From: a bacterium
Lineage (GTDB): Bacteria; Arandabacterota; Arandabacteria; Arandabacterales; JALGWA01
DNA length: 5,082 bases
NCBI GenBank assembly: GCA_025774425.1
Contig: JALGWA010000192.1
Location: 1-5,082, forward strand
Direction of reading: 5' to 3'
The notes below the pieces were generated by a model. The model was not told where the DNA came from and did no database searches. It saw only the letters and a program-made list of their open reading frames with translations. Position numbers and translations under genes: made by a program. This document shows, piece after piece, positions 1 through 4,845 of this stretch. The number at the start of each line of letters is the position of its first letter. The stretch's first letter is position 1.

Positions 1-494
1 GCGGGAACGACATCCCTGACCTCCGCCGACGTGCTGGTCGACTCCAGCAGCACGCCACGATCCCTGTCGACCAGGTCTATATGGAAGGAAGCCCTGGCAA
101 CCCTCTCGACGACTTTGGACGCGATTATGTAACGCCTCCACTGCCTGGCGTAGACAAGATCGAGATGGATGATCCTGACCTTGAGGGCGAAAGGCGTACG
201 GACGGCGACGGAATCCGCACCGGCCGACCTCACGCGGACATCCCAGCCCCGGCTGATCACCCGCTTGCTGAGGACGTCCTCGACCAGCCAGTCCCCCGGA
301 TGGCCCGCCTCTATCACGATCTCGATGTCGCTTTCGGGAACCGGCGGCACCGTGATATTGACGGAATCGAATGCGGCCTCGACCGCGGCCTCGACCAACT
401 TGACGTTGGTCGGATAGGCATCATCGGAACAGGCGGCCGGCGCCGCCGCGGCCAGGACGATGAGGAGGGATCCCACTGAGAACAGCCTTGCCAT
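1..494 (-). CDS. Exported protein of unknown function (C-terminus cut by window edge)
   Basis: Reading leftward from ATG at 494, 164 codons stay open to the edge of the window, so the C-terminus is missing. The start is supported by a GGAG ribosome site (502-505) seven bases upstream. The N-terminus (MARLFSVGSLLIVLAAAAPA, then ACSDD) is a typical signal peptide: one Arg, a hydrophobic core, and small residues before Cys22. The residues before that Cys (P-A-A) do not make a canonical lipobox, so lipidation is doubtful and ordinary signal peptidase cleavage is equally likely. The mature part alternates hydrophobic and charged residues, suggesting beta-strands and helices of a soluble periplasmic domain, and includes a basic stretch near residue 120 (YARQWRRYI) followed by VVERVARASFHIDLVDRDRG. 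I do not recognise the family. The gene is transcribed away from the 684-1094 gene and has its own predicted promoter at 572-600. Confidence is high that it is a gene, and nil on function. Confidence 0.72.
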   Translation of the reverse strand, partial: MARLFSVGSLLIVLAAAAPAACSDDAYPTNVKLVEAAVEAAFDSVNITVPPVPESDIEIVIEAGHPGDWLVEDVLSKRVISRGWDVRVRSAGADSVAVRTPFALKVRIIHLDLVYARQWRRYIIASKVVERVARASFHIDLVDRDRGVLLESTSTSAEVRDVVP

Positions 495-518
495 CGTAGG
501 GCTCCGGATACTGGGCTA

Positions 519-549
519 TTGACTTCCCGCCGGGTCGTTCTGATATACT
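519..549 (+). promoter_or_regulatory. Predicted sigma70-type promoter for the 684-1094 gene
   Basis: The -35 element is TTGACT (519-524) and the -10 element is TATACT (544-549), preceded by TG at 541-542, which makes an extended -10. The spacer is 19 bp, longer than ideal, but an extended -10 tolerates this. Transcription would start near 556 and run rightward, leaving a leader of about 125 bases before the ATG at 684. The stretch is AT-richer than the genes around it. It faces the minus-strand promoter at 572-600, so each transcript starts by crossing the other promoter. Confidence 0.55.
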
Positions 550-571
550 TCCACAGACTTCAATACACCAG

Positions 572-600
572 ACTCTATTTGAACATCGGCATGTTGTCAA
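572..600 (-). promoter_or_regulatory. Predicted sigma70-type promoter for the exported-protein gene (1-494)
   Basis: On the minus strand a perfect TTGACA -35 (595-600) is followed after exactly 17 bp by TAGAGT (572-577), which matches the -10 consensus at four of six positions, including the three most conserved. Transcription would start near 565 and run leftward, giving a leader of about 70 bases before the ATG at 494. The -35 and spacer are overlain by an imperfect dyad (578-601). Confidence 0.6.
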
Positions 601-601
601 A
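578..601. promoter_or_regulatory. Imperfect dyad over the minus-strand promoter, candidate operator
   Basis: The left arm TTTGA-ACAT (578-586) pairs with ATGT-TG-TCAAA (591-601) across a CGGC centre. The only break is two extra bases (TG, 595-596) in the right arm. The dyad covers precisely the spacer and -35 of the leftward promoter and lies just downstream of the start site expected for the rightward promoter. That is a position where a bound regulator could affect both. No regulator gene is visible in the window, and the asymmetry of the arms leaves chance similarity possible. Confidence 0.3.
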
Positions 602-683
602 CTGATTTTACTCAAAGAGGCGCCCGGTGGTGCCGATTAAGAATACGAGGTGCACTGCAACCCAAGCCAAGGCAGGTAGGTCG

Positions 684-1094
684 ATGTCGGATACGGCGAA
701 GTTGGTCAATCAGATGTTCATTAACCTCGTGAAGCTGCGGCTCGATGACAGGATCGCCAGGCAGGCCGCCAGCGTCAGCGAGTCCGGGGAGCCGGACGGG
801 GAAGCCAGGCGCAGGATCCGCATAGCCCTGTGCGGCATGCTCGCGCACGGCTGGGCGCTCGGCATGAACCCTTACAATTGTCCGGACCTGACAGTCGACG
901 GCAAGCCGCTCGAGGTCAGGGTCTCCAAGGACATACTCATATCGATGGAATCGCTGAAGGCCCTCCGCTGCGTCAAGAGGGACAAGCTCGGCAGGGTCGA
1001 GAAGGCTTTCTTCGAACCCAGCGCGGAGACCAAGGTCAAGGAGAGAATCGACAAGATCCTCGACGAGATCGCGCGCAAGCACTGGGCCAAGTAG
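684..1094 (+). CDS. Conserved-looking hypothetical protein, about 136 residues
   Basis: The frame starts at ATG 684 and ends with TAG at 1092-1094. An upstream in-frame GTG at 627 has an AGAGG-type ribosome site, but the 19 codons between it and 684 lack the G/C third-position bias of the rest. The sequence from the ATG (MSDTAKLVNQMFINLVKLRL) reads like a natural N-terminus, so the shorter form is preferred. The protein is soluble, with no signal peptide or membrane segment. It has a helical N-terminal part, a central segment with ALCGMLAHGWALG and NPYNCPDL, a short part likely to be beta (LTVDGKPLEVRVSKDILISM), and a Lys/Glu-rich amphipathic C-terminal helix (KVKERIDKILDEIARKHWAK). Two central Cys residues and one later Cys are present but form no metal-binding pair. 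I do not recognise the family. It converges on the FmdB gene with 14 bases between stops. Confidence 0.7.
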   Translation: MSDTAKLVNQMFINLVKLRLDDRIARQAASVSESGEPDGEARRRIRIALCGMLAHGWALGMNPYNCPDLTVDGKPLEVRVSKDILISMESLKALRCVKRDKLGRVEKAFFEPSAETKVKERIDKILDEIARKHWAK

Positions 1095-1109
1095 GCGGAG
1101 CCTCCGCCT
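1093..1109. terminator. Short GC-rich hairpin between convergent genes, possible two-way terminator
   Basis: AGGCGGA (1093-1099) pairs perfectly with TCCGCCT (1103-1109) around a three-base GCC loop. A competing five-pair stem can form between 1104-1108 and 1112-1116. The hairpin overlaps the stop codon of the left gene and touches that of the right gene. Neither strand has a U-tract after the stem, so it is not a classical intrinsic terminator; its position between convergent stops is the main argument. Confidence 0.35.
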
Positions 1110-1348
1110 CAGGCGGGCTCGGCGTCGCCGGTGCCGGTCTTCTTCCGGCCCTTCTCCGGGGTCGCGCCCTTCCTGTAATCGGTGACGTAGAAGCCCGAAC
1201 CCTTGAATATGAGGTTCAGCGACTTGGGCGGCAGTTTCTCCAGCCTGCCCCCGCACTTCCTGCATTTCCTCAGCGGGCGGTCCGTCATGCTCTGTTCGAC
1301 GCAGAACTCGTCTCCGCACCTGGTGCAGACATAGTCGTAAGTAGGCAA
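1109..1348 (-). CDS. FmdB-family zinc-ribbon protein
   Basis: This 79-residue protein matches the FmdB/CxxC_CxxC_SSSS putative regulatory family in length and pattern. It starts MPTYDYVCTRCG, has paired metal-binding cysteines C8-x2-C11 and C29-x2-C32, and then the family hallmark FKGSGFYVTDYRK at 48-60, followed by a polar tail. The four Cys should bind one zinc ion. An additional Cys16 is present. The family is widespread, and a regulatory role was proposed from its link to formamidase/amidase genes in Methylophilus, but the function is not established. The start codon is TTG (1346-1348): the conserved N-terminus begins exactly there, and a perfect AAGGAGGT lies eight bases upstream. The gene is monocistronic here, divergent from the lipoprotein gene, with a predicted promoter at 1371-1399. 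The family call is firm; the role in this organism is unknown. Confidence 0.93.
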   Translation of the reverse strand: MPTYDYVCTRCGDEFCVEQSMTDRPLRKCRKCGGRLEKLPPKSLNLIFKGSGFYVTDYRKGATPEKGRKKTGTGDAEPA

Positions 1349-1356
1349 ACGCCTTT

Positions 1357-1364
1357 ACCTCCTT
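1357..1364 (-). promoter_or_regulatory. Consensus ribosome binding site fixing the TTG start of the FmdB gene
   Basis: On the minus strand AAGGAGGT is a full match to the anti-Shine-Dalgarno sequence and lies eight bases before TTG at 1348. No ATG or GTG lies nearby in frame, so this site decides the start. A strong site paired with a weak start codon suggests moderate, controlled translation. Confidence 0.85.
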
Positions 1365-1370
1365 CACGTC

Positions 1371-1399
1371 AACATAACCCCTCCGGCCCCGGGAGGCAA
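1371..1399 (-). promoter_or_regulatory. Predicted promoter for the FmdB gene
   Basis: The minus strand shows TTGCCT (1394-1399), a 17-bp spacer and TATGTT (1371-1376), each matching consensus at four of six positions. The start site would fall near 1364, making the leader only about 16 bases, just long enough to hold the ribosome site. The spacer includes a CCTCC/GGAGG inverted repeat (1380-1384 and 1392-1396), which may be no more than GC-rich chance. Confidence 0.4.
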
Positions 1400-1414
1400 G
1401 CGGATGCAGTCCGG

Positions 1415-1443
1415 TTGACATGCAATCGCCGTTCTGCTAACCT
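1415..1443 (+). promoter_or_regulatory. Predicted promoter for the lipoprotein gene
   Basis: A perfect TTGACA -35 (1415-1420) is followed after 17 bp by TAACCT (1438-1443). TG at 1435-1436 gives an extended -10 that compensates for the weaker hexamer. The expected start near 1450 leaves a leader of about 23 bases containing the AAAGGAGG ribosome site (1459-1466). The -35 boxes of this promoter and of the FmdB promoter lie back to back, 15 bp apart. Confidence 0.6.
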
Positions 1444-1472
1444 CTGGGCGGCAATGAGAAAGGAGGCGAGTG

Positions 1473-2009
1473 ATGTTAAGGATGACGCTGGCTTGCCTTT
1501 TGCTGCTTGCTGTGCTCGCTTCTTGCGTCTACGCCGTCGACCCGGCGACAGACCCGTCGGAGGAGCAGAAGCCCATCCGTAGCCGCCGGGAGCAGGAGAT
1601 AATCGACGAAGCCCGGGGCCGCACCGGCACGTCCCTGCCGTTCGCCAAGCAGTTCATATCGGGCCGGGTGACGGATGCCGCGGGCATGGGCGTCCGCGGG
1701 GCCACGGTCAAGCTCTTCGCGGACGGCGAGCTCGTGGAGTCCGACAGGACCAGTTCTTCGGGCGAGTTCGAACTCAACCTGCCGCTCAACATCGAGGCGG
1801 ATGAGACCGTCGTGCTGTGGGTCGTGCCGTCGACCGACAAGTACGTCATGCAGTGCATCGTCCTCAAGAGGAGCAGCGCGGCGAGACAGGCCGGCCTCTT
1901 CGGCCCTTGCGCCGTCGAGGTCCCCATGCAAGCCCAGATGGAAGTCGAGGTATCGCTGTTGACCGGGGAGGAACTTGCCAAGTCGGTCAAGGCGAGGGGT
2001 TGCTACTAG
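1473..2009 (+). CDS. Predicted lipoprotein with carboxypeptidase-regulatory-like domain
   Basis: This 178-residue protein begins with a signal peptide (Arg3, hydrophobic core at 6-16) ending in LASC, a good lipobox with Cys18 as the lipidated residue. Cleavage after VYA at 21 by signal peptidase I is the alternative. A charged linker (about 27-58, rich in Glu and Arg) leads to a segment starting ISGRVTDAAGMGVRGATVKL at 62-81 and continuing through TSSSGEFELNLPL near 93-105. This is the pattern of the carboxypeptidase regulatory-like/CNA-B-type beta-sandwich, in which a Gly-Arg-Val-Thr-Asp strand is followed by an alternating-strand core. Such domains act as structural or adhesion modules in envelope proteins, and no catalytic residues are seen. 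Three late cysteines (128, 146, 177) might form a disulfide. ATG 1473 is preferred over GTG 1470 because AAAGGAGG lies six bases before it. The gene stands alone behind its own promoter and converges on lpd across 35 bases that show no convincing terminator. Confidence 0.85.
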   Translation: MLRMTLACLLLLAVLASCVYAVDPATDPSEEQKPIRSRREQEIIDEARGRTGTSLPFAKQFISGRVTDAAGMGVRGATVKLFADGELVESDRTSSSGEFELNLPLNIEADETVVLWVVPSTDKYVMQCIVLKRSSAARQAGLFGPCAVEVPMQAQMEVEVSLLTGEELAKSVKARGCY

Positions 2010-2044
2010 GGCGAAGCGTGCGGGCGGCGCCGGAGACGCCTCTC

Positions 2045-3427
2045 TCAGCCGTGAAGAGGCCTGCCGGCCGAGCCCTGTGCCGCTTCCCATACCATCTCCG
2101 ACATGGTCGGGTGGGGATGTATGACCCTCGAGAGGTCCTCGGCCGTAAGCCCCCCGGCCATCGCCGCCGAAACCTCGGATACCAGCTCCGACGCATGCGG
2201 CGCCAGCACGTGGAAGCCCAGCACCTTGCCCGTCTCCCTGGCGCAGGTCATCTTGGCGAGACCGAAGGTCTCGCCCAGCGTCAGCGCCCTGCCGATACGC
2301 CCCAGGTGAACCCTGTACACCGCCGCCTCGATGCCGGCTTCGGCGGCTTCGGCCTCCCCCATGCCGACGGCCGCGTATTCGGGCTCGGTGTAGACGCATC
2401 GAGGCACGGCTCCGTAGTCCATCTCGGCCCGGACGCCGCATGCGTTCTCGGCGGCGACGACCCCCTGTGCGCTGGCGACATGCGCGAGGAGGAACTTGCC
2501 CGTGACATCCCCCACGGCGTAGATGCCCGGCACGCGCGTCTCCATACGCTCATCCACCCCTATGCCGCCGCCTTCGACGTCCAGGCCGGCCTCCTCCAGT
2601 CCGAGGCCTTCCGTGCTGGGCTTTCTGCCGACGGCCACCATGACCTTTTCGACATCTATCGACCAGTCGTCACCTGCGTGCACCTTGATCGTCCGTCCGC
2701 ACTCCTCGAGACCCGTCACGCGCTTCGACACGGCGATGCCGATGCCCCTGCGTTTGAGGGCGGCCTCGAGCCTCCTGGCGAGCTCGGTGTCCTCCCCGGG
2801 CAGGAGATGCGGCATCATCTCGATGACGGTCGTCTCGACGCCTAGAGCCGAGTAGATCTCCGCGAACTCGCAGCCGACTGCCCCACCCCCGACTATGGCG
2901 ATGCTGGCCGGGATGTCGGCCAGGGAGAAGGCGTGGTCGCTGGTTATGACCCTCCCGCCGTCCGTCTCGATCCCCGGGACCTCGATCCACTCCGAGCCCG
3001 TCGCGACTATAACGGCCCCGCAACTCAGGGCCCGGGTCCCGTCCGGACCGACCGCCTCGACCGCCCCTGGCCCCTTGAGAACGCCCCTCGCCCGTATGAG
3101 GTCGACTCCGGCGCGGGTCAGCAGCTCCTCGACGCCCTTCCTCATCGTCTCGACGATACCCTTCGAGCGGGAGGCGATCACGGAAGGGTCGAAGCTCACA
3201 TCGCCGACGCTTATGCCGAAGTCCCGTGACCTCGCGACGGCCCGCAGCAGTCCCGTGCTCGCCAGAATGGCCTTGGTGGGAATGCAGCCGCGGTTGAGGC
3301 AGGTGCCTCCGGCCTCGTCCATCTCTATGACCGCCACCGAGGCGCCCAGGCCCGCGGCCCTGAGAGCGGCGACATAACCACCCGGCCCCGCGCCTATGAC
3401 TGCGACATCGACGCGCTCATCAGCCAA
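2045..3427 (-). CDS. lpd: Dihydrolipoamide dehydrogenase-type flavoprotein
   Basis: At 460 residues this is a full-length member of the class I pyridine nucleotide-disulfide oxidoreductases, homodimeric cytoplasmic FAD enzymes that pass electrons between dihydrolipoyl groups and NAD+. Visible parts in order are the FAD-binding VIGAGPGGYVAA (10-21), the redox-active disulfide Cys43/Cys48 in GGTCLNRGCIPTKA, the NAD-binding GGGAVGCEFAE (180-190), AVGRKPS (265-271), the second FAD contact YAVGDVTG (303-310), and the dimerisation domain ending in HPHPTMSE, with catalytic His439 and Glu444. All key residues are intact. The start is taken as TTG at 3427 because MADERVDVAVIGAG is the usual family N-terminus; GTG at 3439 is possible. 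That choice makes it overlap the 3' end of hdrB by eight bases, implying translational coupling. No E2, E3-binding or lipoyl-protein gene is next to it, so its partner is likely the HdrBC pair rather than a 2-oxoacid dehydrogenase. A related disulfide reductase specific for another thiol cannot be excluded. Confidence 0.93.
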   Translation of the reverse strand: MADERVDVAVIGAGPGGYVAALRAAGLGASVAVIEMDEAGGTCLNRGCIPTKAILASTGLLRAVARSRDFGISVGDVSFDPSVIASRSKGIVETMRKGVEELLTRAGVDLIRARGVLKGPGAVEAVGPDGTRALSCGAVIVATGSEWIEVPGIETDGGRVITSDHAFSLADIPASIAIVGGGAVGCEFAEIYSALGVETTVIEMMPHLLPGEDTELARRLEAALKRRGIGIAVSKRVTGLEECGRTIKVHAGDDWSIDVEKVMVAVGRKPSTEGLGLEEAGLDVEGGGIGVDERMETRVPGIYAVGDVTGKFLLAHVASAQGVVAAENACGVRAEMDYGAVPRCVYTEPEYAAVGMGEAEAAEAGIEAAVYRVHLGRIGRALTLGETFGLAKMTCARETGKVLGFHVLAPHASELVSEVSAAMAGGLTAEDLSRVIHPHPTMSEMVWEAAQGSAGRPLHG

Positions 3428-4295
3428 TTCCCGGCACACCCCCGGTCTTGATCTTGTGCATGTCGAGGCCCAGCCCCCCGACATCCGAGCCCATCGCGAT
3501 GCACAGCAGCTGGCTCAGGTAGAACACCGGCAGATTGAACTCGGCGCCGGTCTTCCTCTGAAGGAGCATCTGGCCGACGTCGAATTGCTCGAAGCAGAAG
3601 GGGCAGGCGAGGACTATCGCCTCGGCCCCGGCCGCCTTCATGGCCGCCAGCTTGTGTTCCAGCATGCCGGCCGAAGTCGCCTCGTCGAGCGAAGGCCGGC
3701 CGCAACACAGGTACTTGTCCTCATAGGGCACGGCCTCGGCTCCGAGGACGGCGACCAGCTTGTCGAGGCACTCGGGCTTCTCCGGGTCATCGAACCCGAC
3801 GGCGCCCGAAGGCCTGGTGAGGTGGCAGCCGTAGTGGCACGCCACCTTGAGTCCGTCCAGCCGCCTTGTCACCTTGCTTTCTATCTCGTCCATGCGCCCG
3901 TCGGCGGACAGAACCCGGAGGAAGTGAAACACAGGCGGGAGACCGATCTGGAGGCCCAGCTCATCGAGCCTGCCGGCGGCGTCTTCCCGGGCCCCGCGAT
4001 CCTCCGACAGCACGAGCCCGGCCTCGGACAGCGACGATGCGCACCCCGGACACAGCGTCACGATGGGCGTTTCGCCGTCCAGAGAGAGGTTGCGCGCCGC
4101 GATCCTCAACCAGTCGTTCCTCGACGAAGACTTGAACACCACAGGATCGGGGCAACAGGTGAAGCGCGCATCGTCCCTCAGGCTCACCCCCAGGTCCTCC
4201 AGGCAGCGCCTGACGGACAACTCTATGTGCGGGAGCTTGGTCCTCGCGAGGCAGCCCGGGAAGAATCTGTACGCGGATGGGCTCGCATCACTCAT
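3420..4295 (-). CDS. hdrB: HdrB-like subunit with two CCG (noncubane FeS) domains
   Basis: This 291-residue protein matches HdrB (heterodisulfide reductase subunit B, COG2048) in length and layout. The first cysteine domain has Cys15 (FFPGC), Cys47-Cys48 in FTCCPDP and Cys82-x2-Cys85. The second has Cys153, Cys197-Cys198-Gly199 and Cys231-x2-Cys234, the last within CPFCFEQFDVGQ, which is typical of true HdrB. In methanogen HdrB, two such domains each hold a noncubane [4Fe-4S] cluster that together cleave the CoM-S-S-CoB disulfide. Both sets look complete, so the catalytic chemistry may be conserved, although bacteria use other thiol substrates. The first domain reads CCP rather than CCG, a variant I believe also occurs in authentic HdrB. 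It is cytoplasmic, with no signal or membrane segment. The ATG at 4295 overlaps the end of hdrC by eight bases; a GGAGG lies about 12 bases upstream, so coupling probably matters for initiation. The link to HdrC and Lpd suggests a disulfide-reducing or dithiol-oxidising complex. Confidence 0.92.
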   Translation of the reverse strand: MSDASPSAYRFFPGCLARTKLPHIELSVRRCLEDLGVSLRDDARFTCCPDPVVFKSSSRNDWLRIAARNLSLDGETPIVTLCPGCASSLSEAGLVLSEDRGAREDAAGRLDELGLQIGLPPVFHFLRVLSADGRMDEIESKVTRRLDGLKVACHYGCHLTRPSGAVGFDDPEKPECLDKLVAVLGAEAVPYEDKYLCCGRPSLDEATSAGMLEHKLAAMKAAGAEAIVLACPFCFEQFDVGQMLLQRKTGAEFNLPVFYLSQLLCIAMGSDVGGLGLDMHKIKTGGVPGIG

Positions 4296-4752
4296 GGCCT
4301 GTCAACGCCTCCAACTCCCCCCGGCCGTCGGACTCCGCCGGCGGAAGTCCCATCTTCTGCCTGATCTCAGCGGCCCGCCGCGTGACCGTCCCGGCGACCC
4401 CGTCGTCCAGGACGTTCTTCCTGATGACGGACACGCTCTCTGGACAGGCGCCCTCACGGAAACTGATGTTCCTTAGCGCCATCACGACGTCGAGGGGTTT
4501 GACCCCCGCCGGACAGCGCTCGTGGCAGGTGTAACAGGTCGTGCACTTCCAGATCGGCGAGCCGCCGCCCACGAGGCGCCGACCTATGCCGAGGCAGATC
4601 TCGAGAACGATCCGCCTGGGATTGAAGTCATCCGAAAACCTGGCCGCAGGGCAGCCGCCGACGCAGATACCGCAGGAATAGCAGAGTCTCGCGAGCTCGC
4701 GCCCGCCGATGGAGTCTATATCCTCGCTTGTGGAACTACCGACGGTGTACAT
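4288..4752 (-). CDS. hdrC: HdrC-like ferredoxin subunit with two 4Fe-4S clusters
   Basis: This 154-residue soluble protein has two classical cluster motifs: Cys24-x2-Cys27-x2-Cys30-x3-Cys34-Pro (CYSCGICVGGCP) and Cys70-x2-Cys73-x2-Cys76-x3-Cys80-Pro (CTTCYTCHERCP). This is the HdrC arrangement, including the FNPRRIV segment after the first motif and the WKCTTCYTC lead-in to the second. In the family HdrC wires electrons between a flavin subunit and the catalytic clusters of HdrB. No membrane segments are fused to it, unlike HdrE/DsrM-type partners, so the complex is probably cytoplasmic. It is the first gene of the hdrC-hdrB-lpd unit. ATG 4752 is the most upstream start, because an in-frame TGA lies three codons before it. 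The ribosome site is weak (AAGTG, very close to the ATG), suggesting modest initiation. The C-terminal 40 residues are polar and not diagnostic. Confidence 0.92.
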   Translation of the reverse strand: MYTVGSSTSEDIDSIGGRELARLCYSCGICVGGCPAARFSDDFNPRRIVLEICLGIGRRLVGGGSPIWKCTTCYTCHERCPAGVKPLDVVMALRNISFREGACPESVSVIRKNVLDDGVAGTVTRRAAEIRQKMGLPPAESDGRGELEALTGHE

Positions 4753-4761
4753 GGCACTTCA

Positions 4762-4790
4762 TATGTATCACAAGAAGCGCCCCTGCACAA
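4762..4790 (-). promoter_or_regulatory. Possible promoter for the hdrC-hdrB-lpd operon
   Basis: On the minus strand TTGTGC (4785-4790) stands 17 bp before TACATA (4762-4767), with TG at the extended -10 position. Both hexamers match consensus poorly and the expected start lies only a few bases before hdrC, so a nearly leaderless transcript or a promoter farther upstream are alternatives. Read-through from the outer-membrane protein gene is also possible. Confidence 0.3.
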
Positions 4791-4804
4791 CAGGAGATTT
4801 CCGA

Positions 4805-4840
4805 GGGGTCGGAGCCCTGTGCATTTTGAGCTCTGACCCC
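4805..4840. repeat. Imperfect palindrome (REP-like or terminator stem) between the OMP gene and hdrC
   Basis: GGGGTCGGAGC (4805-4815) and GCTCTGACCCC (4830-4840) are inverted arms of 11 bp with a single mismatch, separated by a 14-base AT-rich loop. In plus-strand RNA the mismatch becomes a G-U pair, so the stem is continuous; in minus-strand RNA it is an A-C mismatch. It begins five bases after the stop of the outer-membrane protein gene, a terminator position, but no U-run follows on the minus strand. The GGGGTCAGAGC arm resembles palindromes that I recall near IS200-like/REP-associated (Y1) transposases in many bacterial genomes. That is memory-based, and no transposase is present here. 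Confidence 0.55.
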
Positions 4841-4845
4841 CTGGA

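Noticed and set aside
627..683. GTG 627 as start of the hypothetical gene, adding 19 residues
   Set aside because: An AGAGG-like ribosome site precedes it, but the added codons lack the G/C third-position bias of the gene and the ATG at 684 gives a more natural N-terminus; it remains a possible alternative.
612..1421. Minus-strand open frame (269 codons) covering the FmdB and hypothetical genes
   Set aside because: It is out of frame with the clearly conserved FmdB protein and antisense to the 684-1094 gene; its composition is Arg/Leu-rich as in shadow frames.
2010..2044. Possible terminator between the convergent lipoprotein and lpd genes
   Set aside because: Only a four-base GGCG/CGCC stem (2026-2029 with 2037-2040) and no U-tract could be found, too little to call.
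1476..2441. Minus-strand open frame (321 codons) antisense to the lipoprotein gene and overlapping lpd
   Set aside because: Its translation is a run of Arg/Gly/Asp-rich sequence, and it conflicts with the signal peptide/domain gene and with lpd.
1817..2845. Plus-strand open frame (342 codons) crossing the lipoprotein gene end and antisense to lpd
   Set aside because: It overlaps two well-supported genes in other frames and its product is His/Arg/Gly-rich without any domain pattern.
3394..3420. ATG overlapping the hdrB stop (ATGA-type junction) as the start of the next gene
   Set aside because: The frame it opens stops after eight codons; the lpd frame is a different one and is better started at TTG 3427.
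3396..4364. Long plus-strand open frame (322 codons) opposite hdrB/hdrC
   Set aside because: It is antisense to proteins with complete iron-sulfur motifs, has a low-complexity Arg/Pro/Gln-rich translation and no ribosome site. Long antisense frames are expected in GC-rich genes.
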